Assembly (NCBI RefSeq): GCF_000721175.1
Contig: NZ_JOEZ01000014.1
Coordinates: forward strand, 62,001-126,000
Origin: Streptomyces anulatus
Lineage (GTDB): Bacteria; Actinomycetota; Actinomycetes; Streptomycetales; Streptomycetaceae
Reading direction: 5' to 3'
DNA length: 64,000 bases
Of the stretch, positions 23,039-31,439 are shown piece after piece. The notes below the pieces were generated by a model. The model was given only the letters and a program-made list of their open reading frames with translations. It was not told the origin of the DNA and ran no database searches. Each line of letters starts with the position of its first letter. Position 1 is the stretch's first letter. A program made the translations under genes and the position numbers.

Positions 23039-23440
23039 TCAGGTGTCCTCCGTCACCGGCCACACCTCGTAGTGCAGCGTCTTGTCCCGCTTCAGCCGGT
23101 GCACCAGCGGGACGAGCACGCCCTGCACGGCCGGGTACTTCCGCGACATCATCCGTGCCGCGTGCGTGTTCTCCTTCGTGCCCGGCCGCAGCAGCCGTGC
23201 GTACGCCCTGATCTGCGGTCCGGTGGGTCTGCCCCGGACCGTGCAGGGGGCGATCTCCACCTGCGGGTGGTTGCGCATCCGCTCGACCTTCCAGGCGGAG
23301 GAGAACGTGCGGATGAACGCGTGATCGCCCTCGACGGCGATGTTGACCGGTGTGCCGACGGGGGTCCCGTCCTGCCGGTGGGTGCTCAGCAGGACGGTGT
23401 ACTGCTTCACGAAAGGAGCGAGCTCCGGGCTGGCGTCCAT
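23039..23440 (-). CDS. PPOX-class F420-dependent flavin-type oxidoreductase
   Basis: 133 residues. A short split-β-barrel protein with STHRQDGTPVGTPVNIAVEG near the start, WKVERMRNHPQVEIAPC in the middle and ARMMSRKYPAVQG toward the end, the usual pattern of the PPOX-class F420-dependent enzymes of actinomycetes. These reduce small conjugated substrates using F420H2. The substrate is unknown. The gene is convergent with the secreted protein gene and precedes a TetR gene on the same strand after a 97-bp gap holding three CCGCGCCGCTGT-like repeats. Confidence 0.82.
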   Translation of the reverse strand: MDASPELAPFVKQYTVLLSTHRQDGTPVGTPVNIAVEGDHAFIRTFSSAWKVERMRNHPQVEIAPCTVRGRPTGPQIRAYARLLRPGTKENTHAARMMSRKYPAVQGVLVPLVHRLKRDKTLHYEVWPVTEDT

Positions 23441-23537
23441 ATATCCATTGGGGCACGGGCCGGGGGCGCTGTCATTTCCGCGCCGCTGTCCGCGCCGCTG
23501 TCCGCGCCGCTGTCCGCGCCGTCGCCCTGCCTGGCGT

Positions 23538-24353
23538 TCAGCCTGCCGCTCGGTCGGCCGTCCGCTCCGCGACCAGGGCCTCGAAGCCGGCGATCAGCCG
23601 TTGCAGCCCGAACTCGAAGTGGTCGAAGTCGGCGCTGAAGGTGTCCTCCGACATGCCCGCCATCATCGGGTACGCGCCGCTGAGCATGGCCCGCTCCAGG
23701 TAGGGGCGCTGGCTGTCCCAGAACTCCTCGTTGCTCAGCCCGGTCTGCGCCACCGCCTCCGCCGCGTCCCCCTGGGTACGGGCGAGACCCTCCACGAAGC
23801 TGTTGACCGTGATGATCACGCCGATCAGCTCGGCGTCGCGCAGCCCCATGGACCGCAGCGCGGTGAGGGAGAGCTCCAGACCGCGCAGGGCGCTGGGGCC
23901 GAGCACCGTACGGGCCTGGTTGATCTTCAGCAGCCAGGGGTGGCGGCGCAGGTTGTCCCGGTAGGTCCGGGCCATGGTGCTGACCGCCATCCGCCAGTCG
24001 TCGGGTACGTCGTGGGCGGAGGCGGCGGGGTGTTCGGGCTCGGCGGACAGCGGCTCGCCCAGCACCCGGTCGAGCATCAGGTCCAAAAGTTCGGCCTTGC
24101 CGGGGACGTACCGGTAGAGCGACATCGTGCCCGTGCCGAGCTCGGTGGAGAGCCGGCGCATGGAGAGGGCGGCCAGCCCTTCCGCGTCCGCGACATCGAT
24201 GGCGGCCGTGACGATCCGTTCCAGCGTCAGGCCCGGTTTGGGGCCGCGGCTGGGGCGCTCCCCGGTGCCCCACAGGAGCTCCAGGCTGCGCGCGATGTCG
24301 CCGCTCCCGGTGGCCGTGCCGTCCGTCGCCGCTGTCGATCCGTCTTTCGCCAT
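23538..24353 (-). CDS. TetR family repressor with TetR-C tetracycline-type domain
   Basis: 271 residues from ATG 24353; no strong RBS is visible and longer starts exist, so the first ~30 residues are uncertain. The HTH is in LTLERIVTAAIDVADAEGLA followed by LSMRRLSTELGTGTMSLYRYV (about residues 42-85). The C-terminal part with HPWLLKINQARTVLGPSALR resembles TetR_C domains of drug-efflux regulators. It is divergent from a DrrAB-like ABC exporter with three phased operator copies between, the standard layout for a repressor of an exporter. Confidence 0.88.
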   Translation of the reverse strand: MAKDGSTAATDGTATGSGDIARSLELLWGTGERPSRGPKPGLTLERIVTAAIDVADAEGLAALSMRRLSTELGTGTMSLYRYVPGKAELLDLMLDRVLGEPLSAEPEHPAASAHDVPDDWRMAVSTMARTYRDNLRRHPWLLKINQARTVLGPSALRGLELSLTALRSMGLRDAELIGVIITVNSFVEGLARTQGDAAEAVAQTGLSNEEFWDSQRPYLERAMLSGAYPMMAGMSEDTFSADFDHFEFGLQRLIAGFEALVAERTADRAAG

Positions 24354-24383
24354 GAGGTCAGCGTAGTGCGCCGGAACAGGCTT

Positions 24384-24440
24384 GGGTACACCGTACCCGC
24401 ATGAGAGTACGGTGTACCCAGTGTGGGGTACGGTGTACTC
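24384..24440. promoter_or_regulatory. Three phased TetR-type operators
   Basis: GTACACCGTAC or its reverse complement GTACGGTGTAC occurs three times, as 15-bp sites starting at 24384, 24405 and 24426. The spacing is exactly 21 bp, two helical turns, so bound repressors would lie on the same DNA face. The array sits between the divergent TetR gene and ABC exporter genes. Confidence 0.75.
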
Positions 24441-24481
24441 AGTCAACGTCCGGGCAGTCGCAGAGAACAGGGGGTTGTGCC

Positions 24482-25522
24482 ATGGGCACGCCTAAAACCG
24501 CGTCCGGGTACGCGGTGCTCGCCGAGGGGGTCGTGAAGCGCTACCGGGGGCGGGGGAAGGGCGCGACGGAGAAGCGGGCGCTCGACGGATTCGACCTCGC
24601 CGTCCGCCCCGGCACCGTCCACGGCCTGCTCGGCCCGAACGGAGCGGGCAAGACCACCGCCGTGCGGGTCCTCGCCACACTCCTGCGGTACGACGCGGGC
24701 CGGGCCGAGGTCGCCGGGCTCGACGTGGCCCGCGAACCCCGCCGGGTACGGAGCCGGATCGGGCTCACCGGCCAGTACGCGGCCGTCGACGAGGGCCTCA
24801 CCGGGCGGCAGAACCTGGAGATGTTCGGTCGGCTCTTCCACCTCGGCAACCGCCGGGCCCGGCAGCGCGCCGGGGAGCTGCTGGAACGGTTCGACCTGGT
24901 CGAGGCGGCCGACAAGGGCGCCAAGGAGTACAGCGGCGGCATGCGGCGGCGGCTCGACCTCGCCTCCTCGATGATCCTTTTCCCCGACGTGCTCTTCCTG
25001 GACGAGCCGACGACCGGGCTCGACCCGCGCGGCCGGGGCGAGGTCTGGGACGCGGTCCGGGCCCTGGTGGCAGGCGGTACGACGGTGCTGCTGACCACGC
25101 AGTACCTCGACGAGGCGGACAGGCTGGCCTCGCACATCACCGTCATCGACCGGGGGCGGGCCATCGCCGACGACACCCCGGACGCGCTGAAGAACCGGGT
25201 CGGCGGCGACCGGATCGAGGTCGTCGCCGCCGACACGGAGGACCTCGCGGCGGTCGCGAGGACCGTCGACCGGGTGGCCGGCGGCGGGCTCGTCGTCACC
25301 GACGCCTCCGCCCGCCGGGTGCACGCCCAGGTCGCCGACCGGGTGGCCGCGCTCACCGAGGTGGCCCGGAGCCTCCAGGACGACGGGATCGCGGTCGAGG
25401 ACATCGGGCTGCGCCGGCCGAGCCTGGACGACGTGTTCCTGCGCCTGACGGGACACGGCGCGGAACACGGCACGGCCCACGGCACCGGGAACCGCGACGC
25501 ACGAGAGGTGGCGGCGGCATGA
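24482..25522 (+). CDS. Daunorubicin-resistance-type ABC transporter ATP-binding protein
   Basis: 346 residues from ATG 24482. One nucleotide-binding domain: Walker [15 protein letters not shown]-loop [15 protein letters not shown], signature [12 protein letters not shown], Walker [14 protein letters not shown]-loop switch region [11 protein letters not shown]. The C-terminal extension with [12 protein letters not shown] is characteristic of the DrrA family of drug exporters. It overlaps the permease gene by ATGA and is divergent from a TetR gene with three operators between, so it probably exports a drug or metabolite and is induced when the repressor binds ligand. Confidence 0.93.
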   Translation: MGTPKTASGYAVLAEGVVKRYRGRGKGATEKRALDGFDLAVRPGTVHGLLGPNGAGKTTAVRVLATLLRYDAGRAEVAGLDVAREPRRVRSRIGLTGQYAAVDEGLTGRQNLEMFGRLFHLGNRRARQRAGELLERFDLVEAADKGAKEYSGGMRRRLDLASSMILFPDVLFLDEPTTGLDPRGRGEVWDAVRALVAGGTTVLLTTQYLDEADRLASHITVIDRGRAIADDTPDALKNRVGGDRIEVVAADTEDLAAVARTVDRVAGGGLVVTDASARRVHAQVADRVAALTEVARSLQDDGIAVEDIGLRRPSLDDVFLRLTGHGAEHGTAHGTGNRDAREVAAA

Positions 25523-26358
25523 CCACGCTCGAACAGAAGCCCGGGGTGACCGGCGGGGGCCGCGAACACGGCCTCACCTACTGGGCGGTCTCCGACTGCT
25601 GGAACATCACCCGTCGCACCCTCACCCACTACCAGCGCCACCCCTCCGCCGTCGTCTGGCAGCTCGGCTTCCCGATCCTCTCCGTCCTGCTGTACGGATA
25701 CGTCTTCGGCAGCGCGATGAAGGTGCCCGGGGGCGGGGACTACCGGGAGTTCCTTATGCCCGGCATGTTCGCCATGACCATGGCCATGGGCTTCATGAAC
25801 ACCGCCGTGGCCGTCGTCACCGACGCTGCCAAGGGGGTCGTCGACCGCTTCCGGTCCATGCCGATGGCCCCCTCCGCCTTCGCCTCCGGGCGCGGGGCGG
25901 CCGACCTGGTGGTGGCCGCCGCCGAGCTGACCATCCTGGCCGTCACGGCGCTGCTGATCGGCTGGCGCGCGGACGGCGGGGCGGTAGCGGCCCTCGGGGC
26001 GTTCGGGCTGCTCCTGCTGCTGCGGTTCAGCCTGATCTGGGTGGGCGTCTGGCTCGGCATGCTGGTCCCCACCCCGGAGGCGGCGGGCGGGCTGTACGCG
26101 GTGGCCTTCCCCGTCACGATGATCTCCAGCACCTTCGTGGCCCCGTCCCTGATGCCCGGCTGGCTGGGCACGGTCGCGGCCTGGAACCCGATCTCCTCGA
26201 CCGCGACGGCCACCCGCGAACTGTTCGGCAACCCGGTGGCGGGCGGCGGTACCTGGGTGGAGGAGCACGCCCTGCTGATGGCGGTGGTGTGGCCGCTCGT
26301 GATCACGCTGGTGTTCCTGCCGCTGGCGGTCCGGCGGTTCCAGCGTCTGAGCCGGTGA
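25519..26358 (+). CDS. ABC-2 type transporter permease (DrrB-like)
   Basis: 279 residues. Six hydrophobic segments, beginning with [20 protein letters not shown] after a cytoplasmic N-terminus (about residues 1-55). The ABC-2 signature is visible around [20 protein letters not shown] and the late loop [20 protein letters not shown], then [14 protein letters not shown]. It pairs with the overlapping ATPase gene to make a DrrAB-like exporter. Substrate unknown. Confidence 0.92.
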   Translation: MTTLEQKPGVTGGGREHGLTYWAVSDCWNITRRTLTHYQRHPSAVVWQLGFPILSVLLYGYVFGSAMKVPGGGDYREFLMPGMFAMTMAMGFMNTAVAVVTDAAKGVVDRFRSMPMAPSAFASGRGAADLVVAAAELTILAVTALLIGWRADGGAVAALGAFGLLLLLRFSLIWVGVWLGMLVPTPEAAGGLYAVAFPVTMISSTFVAPSLMPGWLGTVAAWNPISSTATATRELFGNPVAGGGTWVEEHALLMAVVWPLVITLVFLPLAVRRFQRLSR

Positions 26359-26410
26359 GGGCCTGAGAAGGGCGGGGGACGGGGCGGAAAGGGGCGCGTA
26401 GGGTCGGGCC

Positions 26411-26932
26411 GTGTCCACCGTCGCGCCCCTGTCCTTCACCACCGCCCGCCTCGACGCACTCCCTCTCGATCCGGCGTACGCCGAGGAGATGGCGGCCGTC
26501 CTCGCGGACCCGGCGCTGTACGTGTTCACCGGGGGCGGCCCGCCGGACCCGGCCGCGCTGCGGTCCCGGTACGAGCGCCAGTGCACCGGCTCGCCGGACC
26601 CGGGAGAGCTGTGGTGGAACTGGGTGCTCCGGATCCGCGCGGACGGGAGCCTCGCCGGATACGTCCAGGCGACCGTACGGGGGCCCCGGGCGGAGATCGC
26701 CTGGGTGGTCGGGACGCCGTGGCAGGGCCGGGGCTACGCGAGCGAGGCGGCGAAGGGCCTCGCGGCGCACCTGGTCGCAGCCGGAGGCGTCCGGGAGCTC
26801 GTCGCCCACGTCCACCCCGACCACGCCGCGTCCGAGGCGGTGGCCGCGGCGGCGGGCCTCCGGCCGACCGGGGAGTGGGAGGACGGCGAGAGGCGATGGG
26901 CCGCGAGCGCGACGTTCCCCCCGATGCCGTAA
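26411..26932 (+). CDS. GNAT family N-acetyltransferase
   Basis: 173 residues from GTG 26411. Acetyl-CoA binding motif A is clear in IAWVVGTPWQGRGYASEAAK (QGRGYA is the phosphopantetheine loop). The N-terminus LSFTTARLDALPLDPAYAEE is the usual start of RimJ/RimL-like small-molecule or protein acetyltransferases. Acceptor unknown. It stands 52 bp after the exporter permease on the same strand and may be in its operon. Confidence 0.85.
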   Translation: MSTVAPLSFTTARLDALPLDPAYAEEMAAVLADPALYVFTGGGPPDPAALRSRYERQCTGSPDPGELWWNWVLRIRADGSLAGYVQATVRGPRAEIAWVVGTPWQGRGYASEAAKGLAAHLVAAGGVRELVAHVHPDHAASEAVAAAAGLRPTGEWEDGERRWAASATFPPMP

Positions 26933-27216
26933 GGCGCCAGAAACGTGAGGCCTACGAGATGTCCAGCCGATCGTGCCGGGTTCGCGATGCCCGGTGCGGC
27001 ATACCAGGACCTGCTGTACCAGTCGCGCAGCAAGGTCAGCGACTGAACGGCCGGGCATGGCCTTGACGGAGTCAGGTCTGAGCAACGGAACGGGGAAGAA
27101 GTCCTACGCGCCCTCGACGCTCAGGGGCGCGTTCGAGTGGGGCGCTCGTCGTCCTCTCGAAGTCGGACGACGGCAGGCGCGACACCTCTCGTGCGCGCCT
27201 GCCGCACTGCGGTCCC
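26933..27216. other. Gene-free stretch
   Basis: About 280 bases between the acetyltransferase and the glyoxalase-like gene. Short open frames exist on both strands, but none has a start, codon bias and length that I would defend. GC content and third-position bias fall compared with the flanks. No hairpin or repeat stands out. Confidence 0.4.
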
Positions 27217-27582
27217 TCAGTCCTGCGGTGCGACGCGGATACGGTTCCCGTCAGGATCGGCTGCGAGGAAGGTCAGCCCGAACCCCGCATCATGAGGCTC
27301 GCGCAGGATCGTGATCCCCTTGGACTTCCACTGATCAAAGATTGCGTTGAGCTCGTCGGGGCCACCGTCGATGGCCAGGCAGACCTCACCGGTGCGCGGG
27401 ACGTCCGGTGACAGATCCTCGAACTGGCCGGACCACAGAGCGAGGTCAGCGCCCGGCCCGAGGTCGAAGGCGATGTATCCCGGAGTCTCGAACGAGGGGC
27501 TCATGCCGAGGAGGTCGCCGTAGAAACGAGCTGCGGCGGAAGCGTCGTTCACGTAGACGATGGACACGACGGATGTGCTCAT
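27217..27582 (-). CDS. VOC family (glyoxalase-like) protein
   Basis: 121 residues from ATG 27582, with RBS AAGGA upstream. The pattern VVSIVYVNDASAAARFYGDL and LGMSP, through FDLGPGADLALW, and the ending FLAADPDGNRIRVAP are classic for glyoxalase/bleomycin-resistance proteins, with two βαβββ modules. Substrate unknown. It is divergent from a WYL-domain regulator with a 91-bp gap, the layout in which a WYL regulator controls a neighbouring glyoxalase-type gene. Third-position GC is somewhat lower than in the rest of the window for both genes, a mild sign of later acquisition. Confidence 0.86.
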   Translation of the reverse strand: MSTSVVSIVYVNDASAAARFYGDLLGMSPSFETPGYIAFDLGPGADLALWSGQFEDLSPDVPRTGEVCLAIDGGPDELNAIFDQWKSKGITILREPHDAGFGLTFLAADPDGNRIRVAPQD

Positions 27583-27673
27583 GGTTTTCCTTCTCACAGG
27601 TCGTAGGTGTGCATCCGCCAGCATGACCGGGATATGCGCCGCATCGTGTCGCAATTCCTGAAAAAATTGGTGG

Positions 27674-28639
27674 GTGACCCCAGATCGCTTCTTCGCCCTG
27701 ATGATGCTCCTCGAATCGAGGGATGCCGTGACCACACAGGAACTTGCCTCAGCGCTCGGGGTGTCCCTTCGAACCATCACCCGAGACCTGAACTGGCTCC
27801 GCGACGCCGGTCTGCCGGTGACCGCGCACCGGGGCCGCCTCGGAGGCGTGACCATGCTGCCCGGGTCCGGGCTCGACCTCACGCGACTCACACCGGGCGA
27901 GCGTGATCATCTGTCGCTCACCGGGCTGGATGAGAAGCAACGTGCGGAACTCGACGCATCGGCCGAAAGCCGCCGCGCGCTCTCCAAGATCGTCGCTGCA
28001 CAGCCACGTCGAGTTCATGAGCTCCTGCCGCTCACCGACGTAGTGCACGTGGACAGCCGTCCCTGGCGTCAGGCACTGGCTTCCGGTGCGACTCCGGCCT
28101 TGCTGATCGGCGCGGTGCGGCGAGGCCGCCGGCTACGGATCGAGTACGGCAGCCCACGCGAGTCGTGCCCACGCGACCTGGTCGTGGATCCCTACGGGCT
28201 GTTCGCCAAGGCCGGCATCTGGTACCTCATCGCCGACTGTGCCCGGGTGCCACGGATGTACCGACTCGAACGGATCACGACGTGGAAGGAAGTCGACCAG
28301 CCACGACGGATCCGCGAGAGCCAGACCCTGGCCACCGTCGCTGCCGCGCTCATCGATCGGTGGGAACACAACCACGCGACAGAGGTCAGCGCCACCATCG
28401 ACCGGACCCAGATCGAGCGAGCGCAACGGATCTTCGGCCTACGACTCGTCCGGGACGACCATGAAGAATCCGCCACCGGCCACAAGGTGACGATCCGCTT
28501 CCTGCATCTGGAGGACGTGCGAGCACTACTGCCGTTCGGGAACGCCGTCACTGTGCACGGCCCCGCCGAAGCCAGGGCTCACCTCCGCGACCTCGCCACC
28601 GATCTCGCCCACCACTATGCGCCGTCACCGACGTCCTGA
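27674..28639 (+). CDS. WYL-domain transcriptional regulator
   Basis: 321 residues from GTG 27674. The N-terminal HTH_11 has RFFALMMLLESRDAVTTQEL, then ALGVSLRTITRDLNWLRDAG (residues 5-45). The WYL region spans about 135-205: LIGAVRRGRRLRIEYGS, DPYGLFAKAGIWYLIADC (the WYL motif is intact) and MYRLERI. The C-terminal WCX extension follows to the end. WYL domains bind nucleic acids or small ligands and the proteins act as repressors or activators. The likely target is the divergent VOC gene. Confidence 0.9.
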   Translation: MTPDRFFALMMLLESRDAVTTQELASALGVSLRTITRDLNWLRDAGLPVTAHRGRLGGVTMLPGSGLDLTRLTPGERDHLSLTGLDEKQRAELDASAESRRALSKIVAAQPRRVHELLPLTDVVHVDSRPWRQALASGATPALLIGAVRRGRRLRIEYGSPRESCPRDLVVDPYGLFAKAGIWYLIADCARVPRMYRLERITTWKEVDQPRRIRESQTLATVAAALIDRWEHNHATEVSATIDRTQIERAQRIFGLRLVRDDHEESATGHKVTIRFLHLEDVRALLPFGNAVTVHGPAEARAHLRDLATDLAHHYAPSPTS

Positions 28640-28663
28640 CCCGCGCCGCCTAGGGTGGTGGCA

Positions 28664-29350
28664 ATGACCACTCCCGACCCGTCGCCCGACTTCCTGAACA
28701 CCACCCGGGCCTCGTACGACGCCATGGCCCCCGCCTACGTCGAGTTCGTCCGCGGTGAGTTGGCGGCCAAGCCGCTGGAGCGTGCCCTGTTGAGCACGTT
28801 CGCGGAACTGGCGGCGGCGGGCGGCGGCGGCCTCCCGGTGGCCGATGTCGGCTGTGGAACGGGCCGGGTGACCGCACATCTGCACGAACTGGGCCTGGGG
28901 CTCGACGTGTTCGGGATCGACCTCGCCCTGCAGATGGTCGCCGTGGCGCGGGAGGAACACCCGGGTCTGCGCTTCGAGGAGGGGTCCATGCTCGGCCTCG
29001 GGCTCCCGGACGCCTCGTTGGGCGGCCTGCTCGCCTGGTACTCGACGATCCACGTCCCGGACGAGGAACTGCCGCGTGCCTTCGCGGAGTTCCACCGCGT
29101 ACTGGCCCCGGGGGCCCACGTGCAGCTGGGCTTCCAGGTCGGGGACGAGGCGCAGCGGCTGACGGAGGCGTGGGGCATGGAGATCTCGCTCGACTTCCAC
29201 CGACGGCAGCCGGAGAAGATCGCCGGGCTGCTGCGGGAGGCGGGCCTGGACGTCCGGTCCGTGGTGTGGCGGGAGCGGGAGACGGACGGGCCGTTCCCGG
29301 AGCGGGCGCCACAGGGGTTCGTCCTCGCGCGGAGGCCGTCCGCGGTCTGA
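28664..29350 (+). CDS. Class I SAM-dependent methyltransferase
   Basis: 228 residues from ATG 28664; an upstream in-frame ATG at 28655 is possible. Motif I is VADVGCGTGRVTAHL, followed by DVFGIDLALQMVAVAR with the ribose-binding Asp, and LAWYSTIHVPDEELPRAFAE in the motif IV region. No substrate-specific domain is visible. It stands alone between the WYL regulator and the gas-vesicle operon. Confidence 0.88.
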   Translation: MTTPDPSPDFLNTTRASYDAMAPAYVEFVRGELAAKPLERALLSTFAELAAAGGGGLPVADVGCGTGRVTAHLHELGLGLDVFGIDLALQMVAVAREEHPGLRFEEGSMLGLGLPDASLGGLLAWYSTIHVPDEELPRAFAEFHRVLAPGAHVQLGFQVGDEAQRLTEAWGMEISLDFHRRQPEKIAGLLREAGLDVRSVVWRERETDGPFPERAPQGFVLARRPSAV

Positions 29351-29392
29351 CCGCCCCGGCTGTCGTCCCATCTCGGGCTGACCCCGGCTGTC

Positions 29393-29455
29393 GCCCGATC
29401 CCGCCCGCCGCCGGTCCCGCCCGACGCCTGTCCCGCCCGCCGCTTGTCCCGCCCG
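29393..29455. repeat. Short tandem repeats TCCCGCCCG upstream of gvp operon
   Basis: TCCCGCCCG recurs four times with a spacing of about 15-16 bases between the methyltransferase gene and gvpO. Just before it, GACCSCCCGGCTGTCG-like sequence is also duplicated (29349-29392). It may be a protein-binding array for the gvp promoter or a slippage product. Confidence 0.5.
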
Positions 29456-29520
29456 GCCCTGCCCGCTGTCCGGCCCGGGCGGGGTGTCGCACCACCGGCT
29501 CACCCAGGATGCGGAACGCC

Positions 29521-29547
29521 CCATAGTGACCAGACTGGTCACTATGG
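29521..29547. promoter_or_regulatory. 27-bp perfect palindrome at the head of the gvp operon
   Basis: CCATAGTGACCAG (29521-29533), a central A, and CTGGTCACTATGG (29535-29547) form perfect 13-bp arms. The right arm contains the ATG proposed for gvpO (29544). Such symmetry fits the operator of a dimeric repressor such as TetR or MarR, able to block transcription or early translation of the whole operon. No regulator gene is adjacent. Confidence 0.7.
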
Positions 29548-29867
29548 CAGACCAACGTTCAGCGCCCGCCGAACGCTCCTCCCCGGGGACCCGGAAGAAG
29601 TCCCCGGCCAGGAAGGGGCCCGAGCACGCAGCCCGCGCCGCCTGTCAGAGCCTGGTAGCGCTGATCAGTCACCCGGCCGAGGGCGTCTCCGCGATCCGAC
29701 GCTCCGACGACGACGGCTGGTGCGTCGTCGTGGACGTCCTCGAAGTGCCGCGCATCCCGGACACGACCAGTCTCCTCGCCTCGTACGAGGTGCGGCTCGA
29801 CGGGTCCTGCGAACTCGTGGAGTACACGCGGGTCCGCCGCTACCGGCGCGGTGCCGCCGACGAGTGA
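29544..29867 (+). CDS. gvpO: Gas vesicle protein GvpO
   Basis: 107 residues from ATG 29544; in-frame GTG starts upstream (29526, 29484) cannot be excluded because no good RBS precedes the ATG. A basic, Pro-rich N-terminus (about residues 1-30) is followed by the GvpO domain, AARAACQSLVALISHPAEGV to YEVRLDGSCELVEYTRVRRY. First gene of the canonical Streptomyces order gvpO-A-F-G-Y-Z-J-L-S-K. GvpO has a regulatory or assembly role in haloarchaea; in Streptomyces its job is not settled. The start overlaps a 27-bp palindrome. Confidence 0.88.
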   Translation: MADQRSAPAERSSPGTRKKSPARKGPEHAARAACQSLVALISHPAEGVSAIRRSDDDGWCVVVDVLEVPRIPDTTSLLASYEVRLDGSCELVEYTRVRRYRRGAADE

Positions 29868-29900
29868 CCCGACTTCGTCCGACAGCTGGAAGGACCCCCC

Positions 29901-30383
29901 ATGACGACCACGACCTACGTCGACGGCGCCGCTCCATGCCCGCCCCGCGCCGGCACGCTCTACGACGTGCTGGAGCTCATTCTCGACCGGGGCATGGTGA
30001 TCGACGTGTTCGTCCGTGTCTCCCTGGTCGGCATCGAGATCCTCAAGATCGACGCGCGCATCGTCGTGGCGAGCGTCGACACCTACCTGCGCTTCGCCGA
30101 GGCGTGCAACCGTCTTGACCTCGAACGTGACTCCGGCAGCACCACCGTCCCCGAGCTGCTCGGCGGCTCCGCCGCCCGGTCCATGGGCAAGCGGAAGGTG
30201 CGCAAGACGGTGGAATCGGTCGGCGACACCGTACGCAAGGCGGTCGGGGCCGGCGGGTCCGACGACGACGAGTACGAGGAGGAAGAGGCGGAGGAACGGC
30301 CGGCGCGCCCGAAGAAGCGCCGCGCCCCCGCCCGCAGCAGTGGCAGCGGTGGCACGAGCCGTCGCCGCAAGGCTGAGGCCTGA
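29901..30383 (+). CDS. gvpA: Gas vesicle structural protein GvpA (extended)
   Basis: 160 residues from ATG 29901, RBS GGAAGGA. The conserved GvpA fold occupies about residues 18-75: TLYDVLELILDRGMVIDVFV, then RVSLVGIEILKIDARIVVAS and VDTYLRFAEACNRLD. Ordinary GvpA is about 70-75 residues; here a tail of some 80 residues follows, with an acidic EEEEAEE block and a Lys/Arg-rich end. GvpA monomers assemble into the gas-permeable ribbed wall. The long tail makes an unmodified wall packing doubtful, so this could be the main subunit with a processed or exposed tail, or a GvpJ-like minor protein. Confidence 0.88.
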   Translation: MTTTTYVDGAAPCPPRAGTLYDVLELILDRGMVIDVFVRVSLVGIEILKIDARIVVASVDTYLRFAEACNRLDLERDSGSTTVPELLGGSAARSMGKRKVRKTVESVGDTVRKAVGAGGSDDDEYEEEEAEERPARPKKRRAPARSSGSGGTSRRRKAEA

Positions 30384-30384
30384 G

Positions 30385-31170
30385 GTGCGCGCGGACGGCC
30401 CGGACACGGGCACGGCCGACGGACCGGGGCTGTACGTGTACGCGGTCGTCCGGGCCGGAACGCCGCTGCCCCGGAAGTCCGGGGGCGTCGGCAGCCCGCC
30501 CGCCCCGCTGCGGACGGTCGCCGTGGGCCCGGCGGCCGCGGTCGTCAGCGCCGCCCCCGCACAGTTGCGGGCCCGGCGGCGCGATCTGCTGGCCCACCAG
30601 GAGCTCCTGACGCGCCTGGCGGGGAGCGGGCCCGTGCTGCCGATGCGTTTCGGCATGGTCGCACCGGACGAGGACGCGCTGCGCGCCCAGCTGGCCGCGG
30701 CGGAGCCGGGCCACCTCGCCGCCCTGGACCGGGTCGCCGGGCACATCGAGATGAACGTCAAGGCCTTGCCGGCCCCCGACTCCCTGGCCGCACTGGTGGC
30801 GGGGGACGCAACCGTACGGCGGCTGCGCGACGAAACCCGCAGGCGGCCCGGGTACGAGGCCAATGTGCGCCTGGGTGAAGCCGTCGCGTCCGCCCTGGCG
30901 CGCCGGGCGGGCGAGGCGGGACGGCGGGTGCTGCGCGATCTGGCCCCGATGGCCCGGGCGACGGCCGGGGGCCCCGAGGTTCCCGGCTGCGCGCTCAACG
31001 TGTCCTTCCTCGTGGCGCAGGCCGACAGCGACCGGTTCCGTGCGACCGCCGAGCGTTTCGCGGCGGCCCACCGCGACCACGTCGAGCTCCGCGTCGCGGG
31101 CCCGCTGCCCTGCTACAGCTTCGTCGGCGCCGCCAACGAGAGCCCGCGCGCACCGGTCGGCGGAGGCTGA
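30385..31170 (+). CDS. gvpF: Gas vesicle protein GvpF (GvpL/GvpF family)
   Basis: 261 residues from GTG 30385, two bases after the gvpA stop. Two-domain GvpL/F pattern: LYVYAVVRAGTPL at the start, PVLPMRFGMVAPDEDALRAQ (the hallmark LPxRFG-like motif), the long helix DRVAGHIEMNVKA, and a C-terminal ferredoxin-like half with ALNVSFLVAQADSDRFRATA and the ending GPLPCYSFVG. GvpF acts early in gas-vesicle assembly, contacting GvpA. A second family member, gvpL, is in the same operon. Confidence 0.92.
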   Translation: MRADGPDTGTADGPGLYVYAVVRAGTPLPRKSGGVGSPPAPLRTVAVGPAAAVVSAAPAQLRARRRDLLAHQELLTRLAGSGPVLPMRFGMVAPDEDALRAQLAAAEPGHLAALDRVAGHIEMNVKALPAPDSLAALVAGDATVRRLRDETRRRPGYEANVRLGEAVASALARRAGEAGRRVLRDLAPMARATAGGPEVPGCALNVSFLVAQADSDRFRATAERFAAAHRDHVELRVAGPLPCYSFVGAANESPRAPVGGG

Positions 31171-31172
31171 CG

Positions 31173-31439
31173 ATGGGGTTGATCTCAGGAGCGCTGCTGC
31201 TCCCCCTCGCGCCCGCCCGGGGCGTGGTGTGGGTCGCGGAGCGGTTGCAGGACGCCGCCGAGCGCGAACTCTACGACCCCGGGGTGATCCGCGCGCAGCT
31301 GGCGGCACTCAACCAGGAGCTCGACGAGGGGCACATCGGGCTGGATGAGTTCGAGGCGCAGGAGGAGAGGCTGCTCGACCGGCTGTACGCCGTGCAGACC
31401 TGCCGGACACCGACGACAGAAGGTGACAGACATGGATGA
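31173..31439 (+). CDS. gvpG: Gas vesicle protein GvpG
   Basis: 88 residues from ATG 31173. Begins GLISGALLLPLAPARGVVWV, then AERLQDAAERELYDPGVIRA and LGLDEFEAQEERLLDRL-like helices, the compact helical pattern of GvpG. It is a minor assembly factor. The gvpY gene starts inside its last 8 bases. Confidence 0.9.
   Translation: MGLISGALLLPLAPARGVVWVAERLQDAAERELYDPGVIRAQLAALNQELDEGHIGLDEFEAQEERLLDRLYAVQTCRTPTTEGDRHG

Noticed and set aside
24384..24440. A CRISPR-like array
   Set aside because: Only three 15-bp units, palindromic and alternating in orientation, with 6-bp gaps in a divergent promoter region; operators explain them.
26734..27033. Minus-strand small frame between the acetyltransferase and VOC genes
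   Set aside because: It overlaps the end of the acetyltransferase gene and has no RBS or recognisable domain.
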